Shown here piece after piece: positions 8,058-18,578 of a stretch of 64,000 nucleotides of DNA. Numbering within the stretch: position 1 is the stretch's first letter; each line of letters begins with the position of its first letter. Source of the stretch: Hydrogenophaga sp. (GTDB taxonomy: Bacteria > Pseudomonadota > Gammaproteobacteria > Burkholderiales > Burkholderiaceae_C); NCBI RefSeq assembly GCF_026125785.1, contig NZ_JAHCKL010000005.1:124001-188000 (forward strand), given 5' to 3'. A program made the translations under genes and the position numbers. The notes under the pieces are model-generated. The model ran no database searches and was not told the origin of the DNA. It saw only the letters and a list, made by a program, of their open reading frames with translations.

Positions 8058-9011
8058 TCAAGCGTTGGCTTGCGACTCACCACCAATCCGCCGATAGGTC
8101 AGGCGCTTGCCGGAGATACCTTTGAGCGCTGCCACGGCGCGGTCGGTATCGCTGTAGCCCTGTGACTGGCTAGTGTTCCAGCGGAAGTCGAACTCGTTGC
8201 AGTAGCGCTGCAGGTGCTTCTCGCTCACGCTATGGAACGTGCCGACCAAACCGCGCTTGAGAATGGAGAAGGAGGCTTCCACGGTGTTGGTGGTGACGTC
8301 GCCGCGAGCGTATTCCTTGTTGCCGTGGCTCACCGATTCGTGGCTCTTGAAGTGCGTGGAGAAGGTCTTGTATGCGCGGGCCTCGTCGGTCATCAGGCGA
8401 GCGCGTGCATCGATCTGCGACTTGAGCACCGCGCCGAGGGTCTTGCCGTTGACGGCGGTGATGTGGAAGGAGCGTTTGTTGCCGTTGCGCTCAACCAGTG
8501 ACACCACCATCATTTTGTGAGCGACACCGGAGCGCTTTTCCAGCTTGTCGCCTTTCGCGTTGGTAGCGGTGCCCCAAAAGGTCTCATCGGCCTCAACGAT
8601 GCCAGAAGAGCCGGGGCCACCGAGCAACGTAGCGTTGTCGCCGGTCATGGCTTCGCGGATGCGGTGAGACATGAACCAAGCGGTTTTGTAGGTGACGCCC
8701 AGCATGCGCTCCAGTTGCTTGGCAGAAATGCCCTTCTTGCTGGCGCACATCAGGTGCACCGCCTGGAGCCACACATTCAGGGCGATCTTGGAGCGCTCAA
8801 ACACGGTGCCCACGGTCACGGTGAACTGCTCGTAGCAGTCCTTGCACTTGAACAAGCCCGGACGGTAGGACTTTCCCTCCAACTTCAAGGGAGCGCGCAC
8901 AGAACCGCAGTGGGGGCACACCGGGCCATGCGGCCAGCGCAGAGCCTCAAGGTATTCGCGGGCCTTGTCTGCGTCTTGAAAGTGCGGTTGATTGAGGATT
9001 GCTTCAGCCAT
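8058..9011 (-). CDS. IS1595 family (ISXO2-like) transposase
   Basis: 317 residues. An N-terminal zinc ribbon (CPHCGS near 33 and CKDC near 56) is followed by a helix-turn-helix (GISAKQLERMLGVTYKTAWF), then the ISXO2 DDE-type domain with GIVEADETFWG, LMTDEARAYK and NTVEASFSILKRG carrying the acidic residues. The length fits the family and the frame is intact. GGAGAAAA precedes the ATG. I found no convincing terminal inverted repeats or target duplication, so element boundaries are not given. Confidence 0.9.
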   Translation of the reverse strand: MAEAILNQPHFQDADKAREYLEALRWPHGPVCPHCGSVRAPLKLEGKSYRPGLFKCKDCYEQFTVTVGTVFERSKIALNVWLQAVHLMCASKKGISAKQLERMLGVTYKTAWFMSHRIREAMTGDNATLLGGPGSSGIVEADETFWGTATNAKGDKLEKRSGVAHKMMVVSLVERNGNKRSFHITAVNGKTLGAVLKSQIDARARLMTDEARAYKTFSTHFKSHESVSHGNKEYARGDVTTNTVEASFSILKRGLVGTFHSVSEKHLQRYCNEFDFRWNTSQSQGYSDTDRAVAALKGISGKRLTYRRIGGESQANA

Positions 9012-9191
9012 GTTTTTCTCCAGTGGCTGAAGTATCGAATATTTCTAAGGGTTTGTCAAGTACATACCTCACGCTTCCGTCGTACAAATCAGTGCGATGC
9101 GGGATCGGCGTCCCGGAGATTCTTTTCCAGCGAGATGGCAGCACCACATTCGTGTTGCGGCCATCTCCTTGTCCGTGCCATGCTTTTTTAT

Positions 9192-9267
9192 GGTGGCCCG
9201 GGTGGGGAGCCGCAAGGCTCGCCGGTCTTGGAAAAGAGTCCCGGTACGCCGACCCGCTCGGGCCACC
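9192..9267. other. Three-way-junction hairpin upstream of the NYN gene
   Basis: Bases 9192-9206 (GGTGGCCCGGGTGGG) pair with 9253-9267 over 15 bp, including two G-U pairs. Inside are a GAGCC-GCAA-GGCTC hairpin (9207-9220) and a weaker CCGG-based arm (about 9222-9245). From memory, similar hairpins precede Ash-type small genes in P4-like satellite prophages. The rest of 9012-9330 holds no gene I can support. Confidence 0.5.
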
Positions 9268-9330
9268 GCCATCCCTCACAAAGGGTCTGGTGGTGGCAGT
9301 CACAGAGAGCAAGTCAGGACAGGGGGACTC

Positions 9331-9822
9331 ATGCAGCCACAAGGCCATGCGCATCACCATTCATCGAACCCGTTCGCACCCCGGCCCCGCCTGGCGGTGC
9401 TGATCGACGCGGAAAACGCGCGCGCCGCGCAGGCCGCGCAGCTCATGGCGCGGGTGGCTCAGTTGGGCAAGGCCACGGCCAAGCGGGCGTATGGCGACTG
9501 GACCACCACGCAGCTCATGCCGTGGAAGAAGCTGTTGCACCCGCTCTCCATTCGGCCTTGCCAGCAGTTCCGCTTCACCAAGGGCAAGAATGCGACGGAC
9601 TCGGCCTTGATCATGGATGCGATGGAGCTGCTGCTTGCGCGCAGTGTGGATGGCTTCTGCATCGTGTCTTCGGACAGCGACTACACGGGGCTTGCGGCGC
9701 GCATTCAGGAAGCGGGTCTGGCGGTGTATGGCTTTGGGCAGCGCTGCGCGGCGGCGTCTTTTGTGGCGGCGTGTGATGAGTTCGTGTTTCTGGACGACGA
9801 GGCCGCTTCGGCCGAGGTTTAG
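9331..9822 (+). CDS. NYN domain protein (PIN-like, LabA/DUF88 family)
   Basis: 163 residues. LAVLIDAENARAAQ near residue 20, ATDSALIMDAMELLLAR in the middle, and GFCIVSSDSDYTGLAARIQE form the conserved acidic active site of NYN-type RNase-like domains (D in VLIDAEN, D in ATDSALIMDA, D-S-D in SSDSD). ATG 9331 follows AGGGGG and fits the family start; an in-frame extension to 9097 only runs through the upstream hairpin region. It probably acts on RNA. The target is unknown. Confidence 0.85.
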   Translation: MQPQGHAHHHSSNPFAPRPRLAVLIDAENARAAQAAQLMARVAQLGKATAKRAYGDWTTTQLMPWKKLLHPLSIRPCQQFRFTKGKNATDSALIMDAMELLLARSVDGFCIVSSDSDYTGLAARIQEAGLAVYGFGQRCAAASFVAACDEFVFLDDEAASAEV

Positions 9823-9842
9823 CCGCAGAAATCAACCTTCCC

Positions 9843-10601
9843 TCAGTGGCTGGCGGCGAGGCGCGCCGACACCGCTTTGGCCGAGGCCTTGATCATGTCG
9901 GTCAGCGTCTGCTTGCGGGCTTCGAAGCCGCTGGTGGGTACGGCCAGGCCGATGCTGGCCACCATGCGGCAATGCACGTTGAAGATGGGCGCTGAGAAGC
10001 CGACCACGCCCTTGGTGAACTCTTCCTGCGAAAACGCCACGCCTTCGGTGCGCACCTGCCGCAGTTGGCGCTGCAGTTCGCCCACGGACCGGACCGACCG
10101 TGGTGTGATGGGCCGCAGCTCGACGCGGGTGAGATAGGCTTCCAGCGCCTCGGCGTCCAGGTGGGCCAGATGGAGTTTGCCCATGGAGCAGGCATACAGT
10201 GGCGCGCGCACGCCTTCGTGCATGGTCAGCCCTTGGGGCGCGGTGACGCCGTGCACGCGTTCCGCCACGTCGCCCAGGATCACATACAGCCCGCTGGAGT
10301 ACCCCGCCTGCGCACTGAGTGTTTCCATCACCGGGCTGGCGCAGGCCACGATGTGCTGCACGTCCAGCCCATGGGCCACCAGATCTCGCGCGGCGCGGCC
10401 CAGGCGAAAGGGGCCGCCATGGGGTCCGAGCGGTTCGATGTAGTGGCGGGCTTCCAGTGTGCGCAGCAGTTCGGTCAGGCTGCTCTTGGGAATGCCGGTG
10501 CGCAGCGCCAGGTCCGAATGGCTCAGGGGTTGGTGGGCCTTGGCCAGCGTTTCAAGCAGGTCGAGCGTGCGGGCTGCAGATTTCACGCGGCTAGTCGACA
10601 C
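9843..10601 (-). CDS. IclR family transcriptional regulator
   Basis: 252 residues from GTG 10601, which has AAGGAG about 10 bases upstream. It opens with VKSAARTLDLLETLA and a winged helix (SHSDLALRTGIPKSSLTELL), followed by the IclR effector domain with GYSSGLYVILGD and FSAPIFNVHCRMVASIGLAV. It overlaps the end of the Bug-type binding protein gene by 11 bp, so it is probably in that operon and likely regulates it. The effector is unknown. Confidence 0.88.
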   Translation of the reverse strand: MSTSRVKSAARTLDLLETLAKAHQPLSHSDLALRTGIPKSSLTELLRTLEARHYIEPLGPHGGPFRLGRAARDLVAHGLDVQHIVACASPVMETLSAQAGYSSGLYVILGDVAERVHGVTAPQGLTMHEGVRAPLYACSMGKLHLAHLDAEALEAYLTRVELRPITPRSVRSVGELQRQLRQVRTEGVAFSQEEFTKGVVGFSAPIFNVHCRMVASIGLAVPTSGFEARKQTLTDMIKASAKAVSARLAASH

Positions 10602-11565
10602 GAATGTTCTTCTCCTTGATGAGCCGCCCCCAGGCGGCCGTCTCGTCGGCAATGGTGGCCTGGAAACTTTCCGGCGTTCCGCCCACGGCCGTGGCGCCGA
10701 GTTCACCGGCGCGGGTGACGAACGGAGCGCTGCGCACCACCTTGTTCATGGCCTGGCTCAGCGCCTGTATCACCGGCTCGGGCGTGCCCGATTTCACCAC
10801 CACACCGAACCAGGCGGAAATTTCGAGGCCTTTGATACCTTGTTCGGCGAAGGTTTTCACGTTGGGAAACTGGGGCACGCGCTCCTTGCTGGAGACCCCC
10901 AGCGACTTCAACCGGCCACTGCTGAGGAACGGCTGGGACGACAGCAGGATGTCGAAGTAGACGGGCACTTCGCCGCTCATCACCGCCGTGAGCGCTGGCG
11001 CGGAGCCGCGGTAGGGAATGCCGGTCATGAAAGTGCCGGTGGCTTGTTTGAACATCTCGGCGAAGAGATGCGGGCCGGTGCCGTTGCCTGCGGTGGCGTA
11101 GTCGATCTTGCCCGGATGGTCCTTCGCGGCGCGGATCAGGTCGGCGATCTCGCTGCCCTGGAACTTGTCGCCCACCACGGCCATGTAGGGGCTTTGCAGG
11201 GCGATGGCGATGCCGCGGAAGTCCTTCACGGGATCGAAGGAGACGTTGGGATACAGCCATTTGAAGGTGGTGACGGAGTTCGAGGCCAGCAGCAGGGTGT
11301 AGCCGTCGGCTGGGCGGGCCAGCATGAATTCCGCGCCGATGATGCCGCTGGCGCCGGGCTTGTTGTCCACCACGACGGGTTGCCCCATCAGGTCGGCCAT
11401 GCCTTTGGCCACGAGCCGCGCGGTGATGTCGGCAGCGCCGCCGGGCGGGAAGGGCACCACCATCGTCAGCGGTTTGTTGGGGTAGGCCTGTGCGTGGCTC
11501 CATCCAGCAAAGGCCAGGGCCAGCGTGGCGACGATGAGGTGTCTGCGTGGGGTGTTCTTGATCAT
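10591..11565 (-). CDS. Bug family tripartite tricarboxylate transporter substrate-binding protein (TctC-like)
   Basis: 324 residues with a Sec signal peptide (hydrophobic LIVATLALAFAGWSHA, then QAYPNKPL). VVPFPPGGAADITARLV near 36-52 and VVVDNKPGASGIIGAEF are Bug/TctC hallmarks. These periplasmic proteins bind carboxylates or amides. No membrane components (TctA/TctB) are nearby, which is common for orphan Bug proteins in Burkholderiales. It lies between an IclR regulator and a FAD oxidoreductase that probably define its pathway. Confidence 0.9.
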   Translation of the reverse strand: MIKNTPRRHLIVATLALAFAGWSHAQAYPNKPLTMVVPFPPGGAADITARLVAKGMADLMGQPVVVDNKPGASGIIGAEFMLARPADGYTLLLASNSVTTFKWLYPNVSFDPVKDFRGIAIALQSPYMAVVGDKFQGSEIADLIRAAKDHPGKIDYATAGNGTGPHLFAEMFKQATGTFMTGIPYRGSAPALTAVMSGEVPVYFDILLSSQPFLSSGRLKSLGVSSKERVPQFPNVKTFAEQGIKGLEISAWFGVVVKSGTPEPVIQALSQAMNKVVRSAPFVTRAGELGATAVGGTPESFQATIADETAAWGRLIKEKNIRVD

Positions 11566-11602
11566 GATCTTGTCTCCTTGTGGGTTGGCCTTATGGGTTG
11601 AT

Positions 11603-12952
11603 TCAGGCGGGCTCGAACATCTGCTCCGCGTCTTCCAGGCTGACGTAGGCCCCGCGTCCGCGCAGCACCGAACGAACCTCGTCGGCGGTCACTTCATGGG
11701 CCGATGCCACGCTCAGTGCGGCCAACACGCCGGCGGCTTCGCCCAGCGCCATGGCGGTGGCCATGTGGCGCGCGCCGCCGTTGGCGCCGCGCGTGGCGGA
11801 GATGGCGCGCCCGGTGACCAGCAGGCCCTGCACGCTGGACGGGATCAGGCAGCGCATGGGAATCTCGAACGGCTGATCGGGCACGTGCAGCCGGATCCCG
11901 GTGCCGCCGGTCTCGTGGATGTCCAGTGGGCCCGCGCCGAGCGCAATGGAATCGGCGAAGCGCCTGTGGCCCAGGATGTCGTCTTCCGTCAGCGTGTACC
12001 GGCCCACGATGCGTCGCGTTTCGCGCACGCCGATGTGGGCGGCGATGCCGGCCAGCACCGCGCGGCTGAAGCCGGCCACGTTCTCGCGCAGGAATTCGAC
12101 GATGGTGCCGATCTGCCGCCGGCCTTCCATCTCCGCGTTCGTCAGGTCTTGCGGGTCGGTGGTGTCGAAGCCGGAGACGCGGCTCATGAGGCAGATGGCA
12201 TCGGTGTTGCCGGGCGTGCTGCAGAACGACAGGCTCTCCCAGAAGATCTTTTTCTCGGCGATACCCTTCAAGGCCAGGGCGCGCTTCTGGTCACGGGGAA
12301 TCGCGCGAAAGGCGTGCACGTCCACGTTCGACAGCCGAAACATCAGCGTGCAGGGCTGCGCCTCGCGTTTGCTCTTCACTTCGGGGTCGGCCAGCTCCAC
12401 GCCAGCCGCGTGCGCCACGCTCGCGTCGCCTGTCGCGTCCACCACCATGCGGGCAGACATCGCGCTCCTGCCGCCCGCGTCTTCCACCACCACACCCGTC
12501 ACGCGGCTGCGCTCTCGCATGGGCGCCACCACCCGGCTGTGAAGCCGGATCGAGACGCCGGCCGCCAGGGCGAGCTGGTCGCAGGCCATCTTCACCGTCT
12601 CGGGGTTGAACGCAAAGTGCACCAGTGGAATCGGGTTCGCGCTCGCTTCGGCCATCAGGTAGCGCTTGAAGCCTTCGCTGCCGCCGAGCTGGACCACCAG
12701 CCGCGCGAGTTCGTCCGCAATGCCGCCCACCACCTGGCGGTCGCGGTTGAAGAAGCCGATCCATTGCGCCACCATGCTGGTGGTGCCGGTGCCACCCATG
12801 CAGTTGGCACGCTCCAGCAGCAGGGTTCGGGCGCCAGCGCGACTGGCAGACACGGCCGCCATCAGCCCCGATGCACCGCCGCCTGCCACGATGACGTCGT
12901 AGTCGTCGACCAGAGGGGTGCTCAGGTGCTCGGTGAGTTGCAGGGGTTTCAC
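11603..12952 (-). CDS. FAD-dependent oxidoreductase (FAD_oxidored family)
   Basis: 449 residues starting at GTG 12952 behind AGGAGA. The dinucleotide-binding loop is YDVIVAGGGASGLMAA (about 18-33), followed by LLLERANCMGGTGTTSM. VVDATGDASVAHAAGVEL and a C-terminal LLVTGRAISATRGANGGARH complete the FAD site. The family oxidises diverse organic acids and hydroxylated compounds; the substrate here is unknown. It is the first gene of the FAD-Bug-IclR cluster (38 bp ahead of the Bug gene). Confidence 0.82.
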   Translation of the reverse strand: MKPLQLTEHLSTPLVDDYDVIVAGGGASGLMAAVSASRAGARTLLLERANCMGGTGTTSMVAQWIGFFNRDRQVVGGIADELARLVVQLGGSEGFKRYLMAEASANPIPLVHFAFNPETVKMACDQLALAAGVSIRLHSRVVAPMRERSRVTGVVVEDAGGRSAMSARMVVDATGDASVAHAAGVELADPEVKSKREAQPCTLMFRLSNVDVHAFRAIPRDQKRALALKGIAEKKIFWESLSFCSTPGNTDAICLMSRVSGFDTTDPQDLTNAEMEGRRQIGTIVEFLRENVAGFSRAVLAGIAAHIGVRETRRIVGRYTLTEDDILGHRRFADSIALGAGPLDIHETGGTGIRLHVPDQPFEIPMRCLIPSSVQGLLVTGRAISATRGANGGARHMATAMALGEAAGVLAALSVASAHEVTADEVRSVLRGRGAYVSLEDAEQMFEPA

Positions 12953-13067
12953 GGGCTTGTCTCCTGGGAATTCTGAAAATCAAAATCCTATCGAGACGGT
13001 CTTTGTTCCGGCGGGCCAGTTCGTGTACGTGAACAAATTGCGCAGGAGGCAGAAACGACCCAGGTGC

Positions 13068-13088
13068 CTTTCTTTCTTTCTTTCTTTC
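13068..13088. repeat. CTTT tetranucleotide repeat, five units
   Basis: Five perfect CTTT units plus C lie between the stop of dbpA and the start of the FAD oxidoreductase gene, 116 bp upstream of that start. Short tandem repeats of this kind can slip and alter spacing of upstream signals, but nothing here shows that they do. Confidence 0.8.
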
Positions 13089-13159
13089 GTTCGCGAAACC
13101 GAGATCGACTCTGTGCTGTTTCAGCCGGAGGCCAGCGGCGACTGCACCCCGCAGTCCGC

Positions 13160-14557
<1,398 letters not shown>

Positions 14558-14739
14558 CTCCGATTATCGACTTGCCGCATGGAGAGCCCAAGTCCCGATG
14601 GCAGGGGAAGGAAGTGTTCACGAAACGAGAACAGGCTGTGAGGAAATCAATGCTTGTTGGGATTCCCCCCCACTCCTAGCATCTGTCGCATCGTCAACCT
14701 GACCCTTCGATGCGAGTGCCCCGGCGCTCATGACAACCG

Positions 14740-16914
14740 ATGAACCATGCAACGCCCAGGCGTCTCAGCGCGCTGTTTTCTCCCGCTTCGGTGGCCATCG
14801 TGGGAGCCTCGCCGACCAGGACGCAAGGGGTCAACCCTGTGCTCAACATGCGCGCATACGGTTACGGCGGGCTTGTCCTGCCCATGCACCCGACCGCGAA
14901 AGAGTTCATGGGGCTTCCCGCGTATGGCTCATGGGACGCCATGCCTGTGGTGCCGGATTGCGCGCTCTTCGCGCTGGGTTCGGACAAGCTGCTTCCCGAG
15001 CTGGAGGCCGCCGGCAAGCGCGGCGTGAAGGCGGCGGTGATCTTCGCGAGTGGCTTCAAGGAGCAGGACGCCGAAGGGGTGGAGAGAGAGCGCAGGCTGG
15101 CGGATATTGCGCGGCGCTATGGCATGGTGGTTTGCGGCCCCAACTGCATGGGCGTGGCCGATCTTCATTCCCGTTTCATCGGCTACAGCGTTCCCATTCA
15201 TGCGGACTTGTCGCCGGGGGGGGTGGCGGTGTTGTCGCATTCGGGGTCAGGCTGTGTGGCGTTGAGCAACACCGGCCGCTTTGGCATGCGCTGCATCGTT
15301 TCGTCGGGGAACAGCACTGTCATCGACATTCCAGAGTACCTGGAGCATTTTGCGCAGGACGAGAAGACGCGCATGGCCGCGGTCTTGTTGGAGAGCATCG
15401 AAGACCCCGCCGCGTTCAAGGAAGCCGCCTTGCGCATGCATGAGGCGGGCAAGCCGGTGGTGGTCTTGAAGAATGGCCGCTCCGCCAAGGGGGCAGCTGC
15501 CGCCGCGGCGCACACGGGTGCGGTGGCCGGGCCCTATGCGGCTTACAAGGCCTTCTTTGACGAATGCGGTGTGATCACGGTCAATGATCTGGACGAGCTG
15601 GTCGAGACCACGGCCCTGATCAGCGGTCTGAAGAGCCTGCCTTCGGGCGGTGGCGTGGGCGTCATCAGCATCAGCGGTGGCAATGTCACCATGGCCTGCG
15701 ACCTCGCCGAGGAAATGGGTTTGTCGTTGCCCAGTCTGCAAGAGAAGACCAGGGCCGACATCGAGGCGAACATGCCAAAGTTTGCCTTTGCGTCGAATCC
15801 GCTGGATGCCAGAACCCTTTCCAGCGAGGTGTACGAGAAGCTGCTGCTGTCTCTCTCCAGGGACCCCGCGATCTCTGTCCTGATGGTGGCGCAGGACAGC
15901 TCCGAGACCTTGACGGATGCCCAGGCCAGGACGTATGCGGGCGTGGCTCGTGGGGTGGCGAGGGCCGCTGTGGCCACCCACAAGCCGGTGATTTTCTACA
16001 ACAACGTCGCGGCGCCGCTGCATGAAGAAATCGAGCAGCATCTGAGGGGGGTGGTGCCCACTGTGCGCGGGGCGAGAAACGCTTTTCTGGCGCTGGGCAA
16101 GCTCATGGGGCGCCCAGTCCCGGTGGTCACCCGGTCGATTCGCAGACCGTTCGTGACCAGGGAAGCGCGCTGGGTCCAGCGGTTCGAGAGGCCGGAGCCG
16201 CTCAGTGAGCGTGAAGCAAAGCAGTTTGTCGCCGAGTGCGGCATCCGGGTGCCACGCGAGGTCGTGGCGCAGACGGCCGAAGAGGCCAGGCGGGCCGCGC
16301 AACAGTTGGGGCTTCCCGTGGTGATGAAGGTGGAGTCTGGCGACATCTCGCACAAGACGGAAGTTGGTGGTGTCCGGGTGAATCTCCGGACGCTCGATGA
16401 AGTGGAGCAGGCTTTCAACGCCATTCTCAAGAGTGTGGCGGCGGCTGCTCCCACAGCACAGATACACGGTGTTTCTGTCCAGGAAATGGTTTCCGGCGGT
16501 GTGGAAGTCCTGGTGGGCATGAGCCGGCAGATGCCCTTTGGCCACACGTTGGCCGTGGGCTGGGGCGGCGTTCAGGTGGAACTCATGCAAGACGCCAGCG
16601 TGATGACGCTGCCGTTTGACGGAGACAAGGCCATGCGCGCGCTGGGGCGGACCAAGGTCCACGTGTTGCTTGAAGGGTACCGCGGCAGTGCCCGGGCAGA
16701 CAGGGACGCCCTGCTGGCCGTGATGCAGGTGCTGTGCGATGTCGGCAGCGTGTATGGCGATCTCATCGAGGCCATCGACCTCAATCCCGTGTCCGTTCTC
16801 CCCGATGGTCAAGGCGCCATGGCTCTGGACGCCTTGATCGTGACGAAGCATCAGCGCCCGCTGTCCCCCACGACGGATGGACCCGTGCCTGCCGCGGAAG
16901 CGGCGGTCGCTTAG
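14740..16914 (+). CDS. ADP-forming acetate/acyl-CoA ligase (fused alpha-beta)
   Basis: 724 residues. The N-terminal CoA-binding Rossmann domain (SVAIVGASPTRTQGVNPVL) and succinyl-CoA-ligase-like domains come first. AAAAHTGAVAGPYAAYKAFF carries the phosphohistidine candidate H258. The C-terminal ATP-grasp domain (from about 490) has LPVVMKVESGDISHKTEVGG and ends with IEAIDLNPVSVLPDG. It makes acyl-CoA from an organic acid with ATP, or runs in reverse. The porin gene follows on the same strand after 73 bp, which suggests uptake and activation of one substrate. Confidence 0.87.
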   Translation: MNHATPRRLSALFSPASVAIVGASPTRTQGVNPVLNMRAYGYGGLVLPMHPTAKEFMGLPAYGSWDAMPVVPDCALFALGSDKLLPELEAAGKRGVKAAVIFASGFKEQDAEGVERERRLADIARRYGMVVCGPNCMGVADLHSRFIGYSVPIHADLSPGGVAVLSHSGSGCVALSNTGRFGMRCIVSSGNSTVIDIPEYLEHFAQDEKTRMAAVLLESIEDPAAFKEAALRMHEAGKPVVVLKNGRSAKGAAAAAAHTGAVAGPYAAYKAFFDECGVITVNDLDELVETTALISGLKSLPSGGGVGVISISGGNVTMACDLAEEMGLSLPSLQEKTRADIEANMPKFAFASNPLDARTLSSEVYEKLLLSLSRDPAISVLMVAQDSSETLTDAQARTYAGVARGVARAAVATHKPVIFYNNVAAPLHEEIEQHLRGVVPTVRGARNAFLALGKLMGRPVPVVTRSIRRPFVTREARWVQRFERPEPLSEREAKQFVAECGIRVPREVVAQTAEEARRAAQQLGLPVVMKVESGDISHKTEVGGVRVNLRTLDEVEQAFNAILKSVAAAAPTAQIHGVSVQEMVSGGVEVLVGMSRQMPFGHTLAVGWGGVQVELMQDASVMTLPFDGDKAMRALGRTKVHVLLEGYRGSARADRDALLAVMQVLCDVGSVYGDLIEAIDLNPVSVLPDGQGAMALDALIVTKHQRPLSPTTDGPVPAAEAAVA

Positions 16915-16987
16915 GCCCAGCCATCGCCCTTGCGTGCAGGGGTATGTCATCCCCCGGTTTCCACTTGTTCAAAAAAGGACGTTCTCC

Positions 16988-18070
16988 ATGAAGAAACTAT
17001 GCATTCCCCTTGTCGCGATCGCCGTGTGCGGATCAGCGAGTTCGCAGTCATCGGTCACGGTGTTTGGTGGCGTTGATGTGGGCTATCAACGTGTTGATGC
17101 GGATGGGACCGGTGTGGTGAACCGCTTGATCAATGGCGGGTCTCTGACCAGTCGCCTCGGGTTTCGGGGTGTGGAGGATCTGGGTGGAGGATGGTCCACG
17201 GGCTTCTGGTTGGAGGCTGGCCTGAACGGGGACACCGGCGCGGGTTCCGTGACCAACATCAACAACCAGATTGGCGGTAACTCGGGTGGCGGTGCCATCA
17301 CATTCAACCGCCGTTCCACCTTGAGCCTGATGGGTCCGTACGGAGAGCTCCGTCTGGGTCGGGACGCCGTGCCGGTCTTCTGGAACCAGACGATCTTCGA
17401 CCCTTTTCGCACGCAGGGCTCCGGCGCTTCGATCAACCTTACCGCGGGTGCAGGCCTGGGCACGACCGCGGGCCTGACCACGGTGGCTGCGGGGCGCGTG
17501 TCCAATTCAATTGGGTACCTCACGCCGAAGAACTGGGGCGGGTTCTACGGGCAGATTCTGGCGGCGGTCGGTGAGAACGCCGGCACGCCCGCTGCCACGC
17601 GGAGCGACGGTGGCTACCTGGGCTCTCGCCTGGGGTACACCGCTGGTCCGCTGGACGTGGCGATTGCCACGGGCAACGCGATCTACGCTGCGGGCGACGT
17701 CAAGACATACAACCTCGGTGCGTCGTACGACTTCAAGGTGGCGAAGCTGATGGTGCAGGTGGGCGGCGACGAACGGGAGGGGCCGGTGTACTCCAAGGCC
17801 AAGTACTGGCTGCTGGGTACCACGGTGCCTGCCGGCCAGGGCTACTTCCGTGCGTCGTATGGCCGTTCCAACGTGGTGAACTCCGCCAATGACGGCAGCC
17901 TGGCGGCGTTCGGTTATGTCTACCCGCTCTCCAAACGGACGCAGATATACAGCGCCATCGCTCGCATGGACAACAAGGGAACGGGAACGCTCTTCACCCA
18001 GGGCGTGCCGATTACCCGGCCCGGCGGAAGCTCGACCGCTTTCGACGTGGGCATCCGCCACGATTTCTGA
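16988..18070 (+). CDS. Gram-negative porin (trimeric, OmpC/Omp32-like)
   Basis: 360 residues. A signal peptide (KKLCIPLVAIAVCGSASS) is followed by SSVTVFGGVDVGYQRVD, the usual first strand of betaproteobacterial porins. LGFRGVEDLGGGWSTGFWLE, the GELRLGRDAVPVFWN region leading to constriction loop 3, and the C-terminal aromatic F (FDVGIRHDF) needed for outer-membrane insertion are all present. A terminator follows. It probably admits small anions used by the neighbouring catabolic genes. Confidence 0.92.
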   Translation: MKKLCIPLVAIAVCGSASSQSSVTVFGGVDVGYQRVDADGTGVVNRLINGGSLTSRLGFRGVEDLGGGWSTGFWLEAGLNGDTGAGSVTNINNQIGGNSGGGAITFNRRSTLSLMGPYGELRLGRDAVPVFWNQTIFDPFRTQGSGASINLTAGAGLGTTAGLTTVAAGRVSNSIGYLTPKNWGGFYGQILAAVGENAGTPAATRSDGGYLGSRLGYTAGPLDVAIATGNAIYAAGDVKTYNLGASYDFKVAKLMVQVGGDEREGPVYSKAKYWLLGTTVPAGQGYFRASYGRSNVVNSANDGSLAAFGYVYPLSKRTQIYSAIARMDNKGTGTLFTQGVPITRPGGSSTAFDVGIRHDF

Positions 18071-18083
18071 AGCGGCCTGCCGC

Positions 18084-18116
18084 AAAAAAACTCGCCCTCG
18101 GGCGAGTTTTTCTTTT
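18084..18116. terminator. Bidirectional rho-independent terminator
   Basis: ACTCGCCC (18090-18097) and GGGCGAGT (18100-18107) form a GC-rich stem with a two-base loop. It is flanked by a run of A on the left and T on the right, so it can end both the porin transcript and the convergent VOC operon. Confidence 0.93.
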
Positions 18117-18143
18117 GGAAGGAGCGCATTGCCCAGGACGTGT

Positions 18144-18578
18144 TCAGACCGGGTGGACCAGTGCCGGGGCCAGGACGCCGGCCGGAAGCCGCGTGCAACT
18201 GATGCGGAACACATGCGATTCGGGATCCTGCACGACCACTTGCCAGTGCCCGTAGTAGGTGGCGTAGGGTCCCTTGATGACCGAGCCACCGGTCTGGGTG
18301 GTGCGCCGGGCGGCATCGTCCACGCGCTCCGGTGCTTCGACGAAGAACGTGGGATAGGCGGTGACGGGAAAGCGATCATCATCGGCCGGCGCCCTGTTGC
18401 CGAGATCCAGAAGCACGTACGCGGGCTCGGCATGCAGCCCGATCTGCATGGCATCCGTACCCATGGACCTGTAGATGGGGGAGCGCTCATGAACGCGCTC
18501 TGGCATGCCCAGCACCGCCTGGTAGAAGCGGAACTGGGCGTCCATGTCGCGGCAGAAGAAGCTGAAGCAGGCGTTCAT
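18144..18578 (-). CDS. VOC family protein
   Basis: 144 residues from ATG 18578, which overlaps the stop of the upstream dioxygenase gene (ATGA). FSFFCRDMDAQFRFYQAVLG is a typical VOC opening, TTQTGGSVIKGPYATYYGHW lies in the middle, and VVVQDPESHVFRISC closes the module. It may be a lyase, an isomerase or a dioxygenase of the pathway encoded by the three upstream genes. Confidence 0.8.
   Translation of the reverse strand: MNACFSFFCRDMDAQFRFYQAVLGMPERVHERSPIYRSMGTDAMQIGLHAEPAYVLLDLGNRAPADDDRFPVTAYPTFFVEAPERVDDAARRTTQTGGSVIKGPYATYYGHWQVVVQDPESHVFRISCTRLPAGVLAPALVHPV

Noticed and set aside
8001..9080. Complete insertion sequence with terminal inverted repeats
   Set aside because: The transposase is intact but I could not find matching ends or a target-site duplication, so only the gene is reported.
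9097..9330. A longer NYN protein starting at 9097
   Set aside because: The extension crosses the hairpin region, is basic and low in conservation, while ATG 9331 has a ribosome site.
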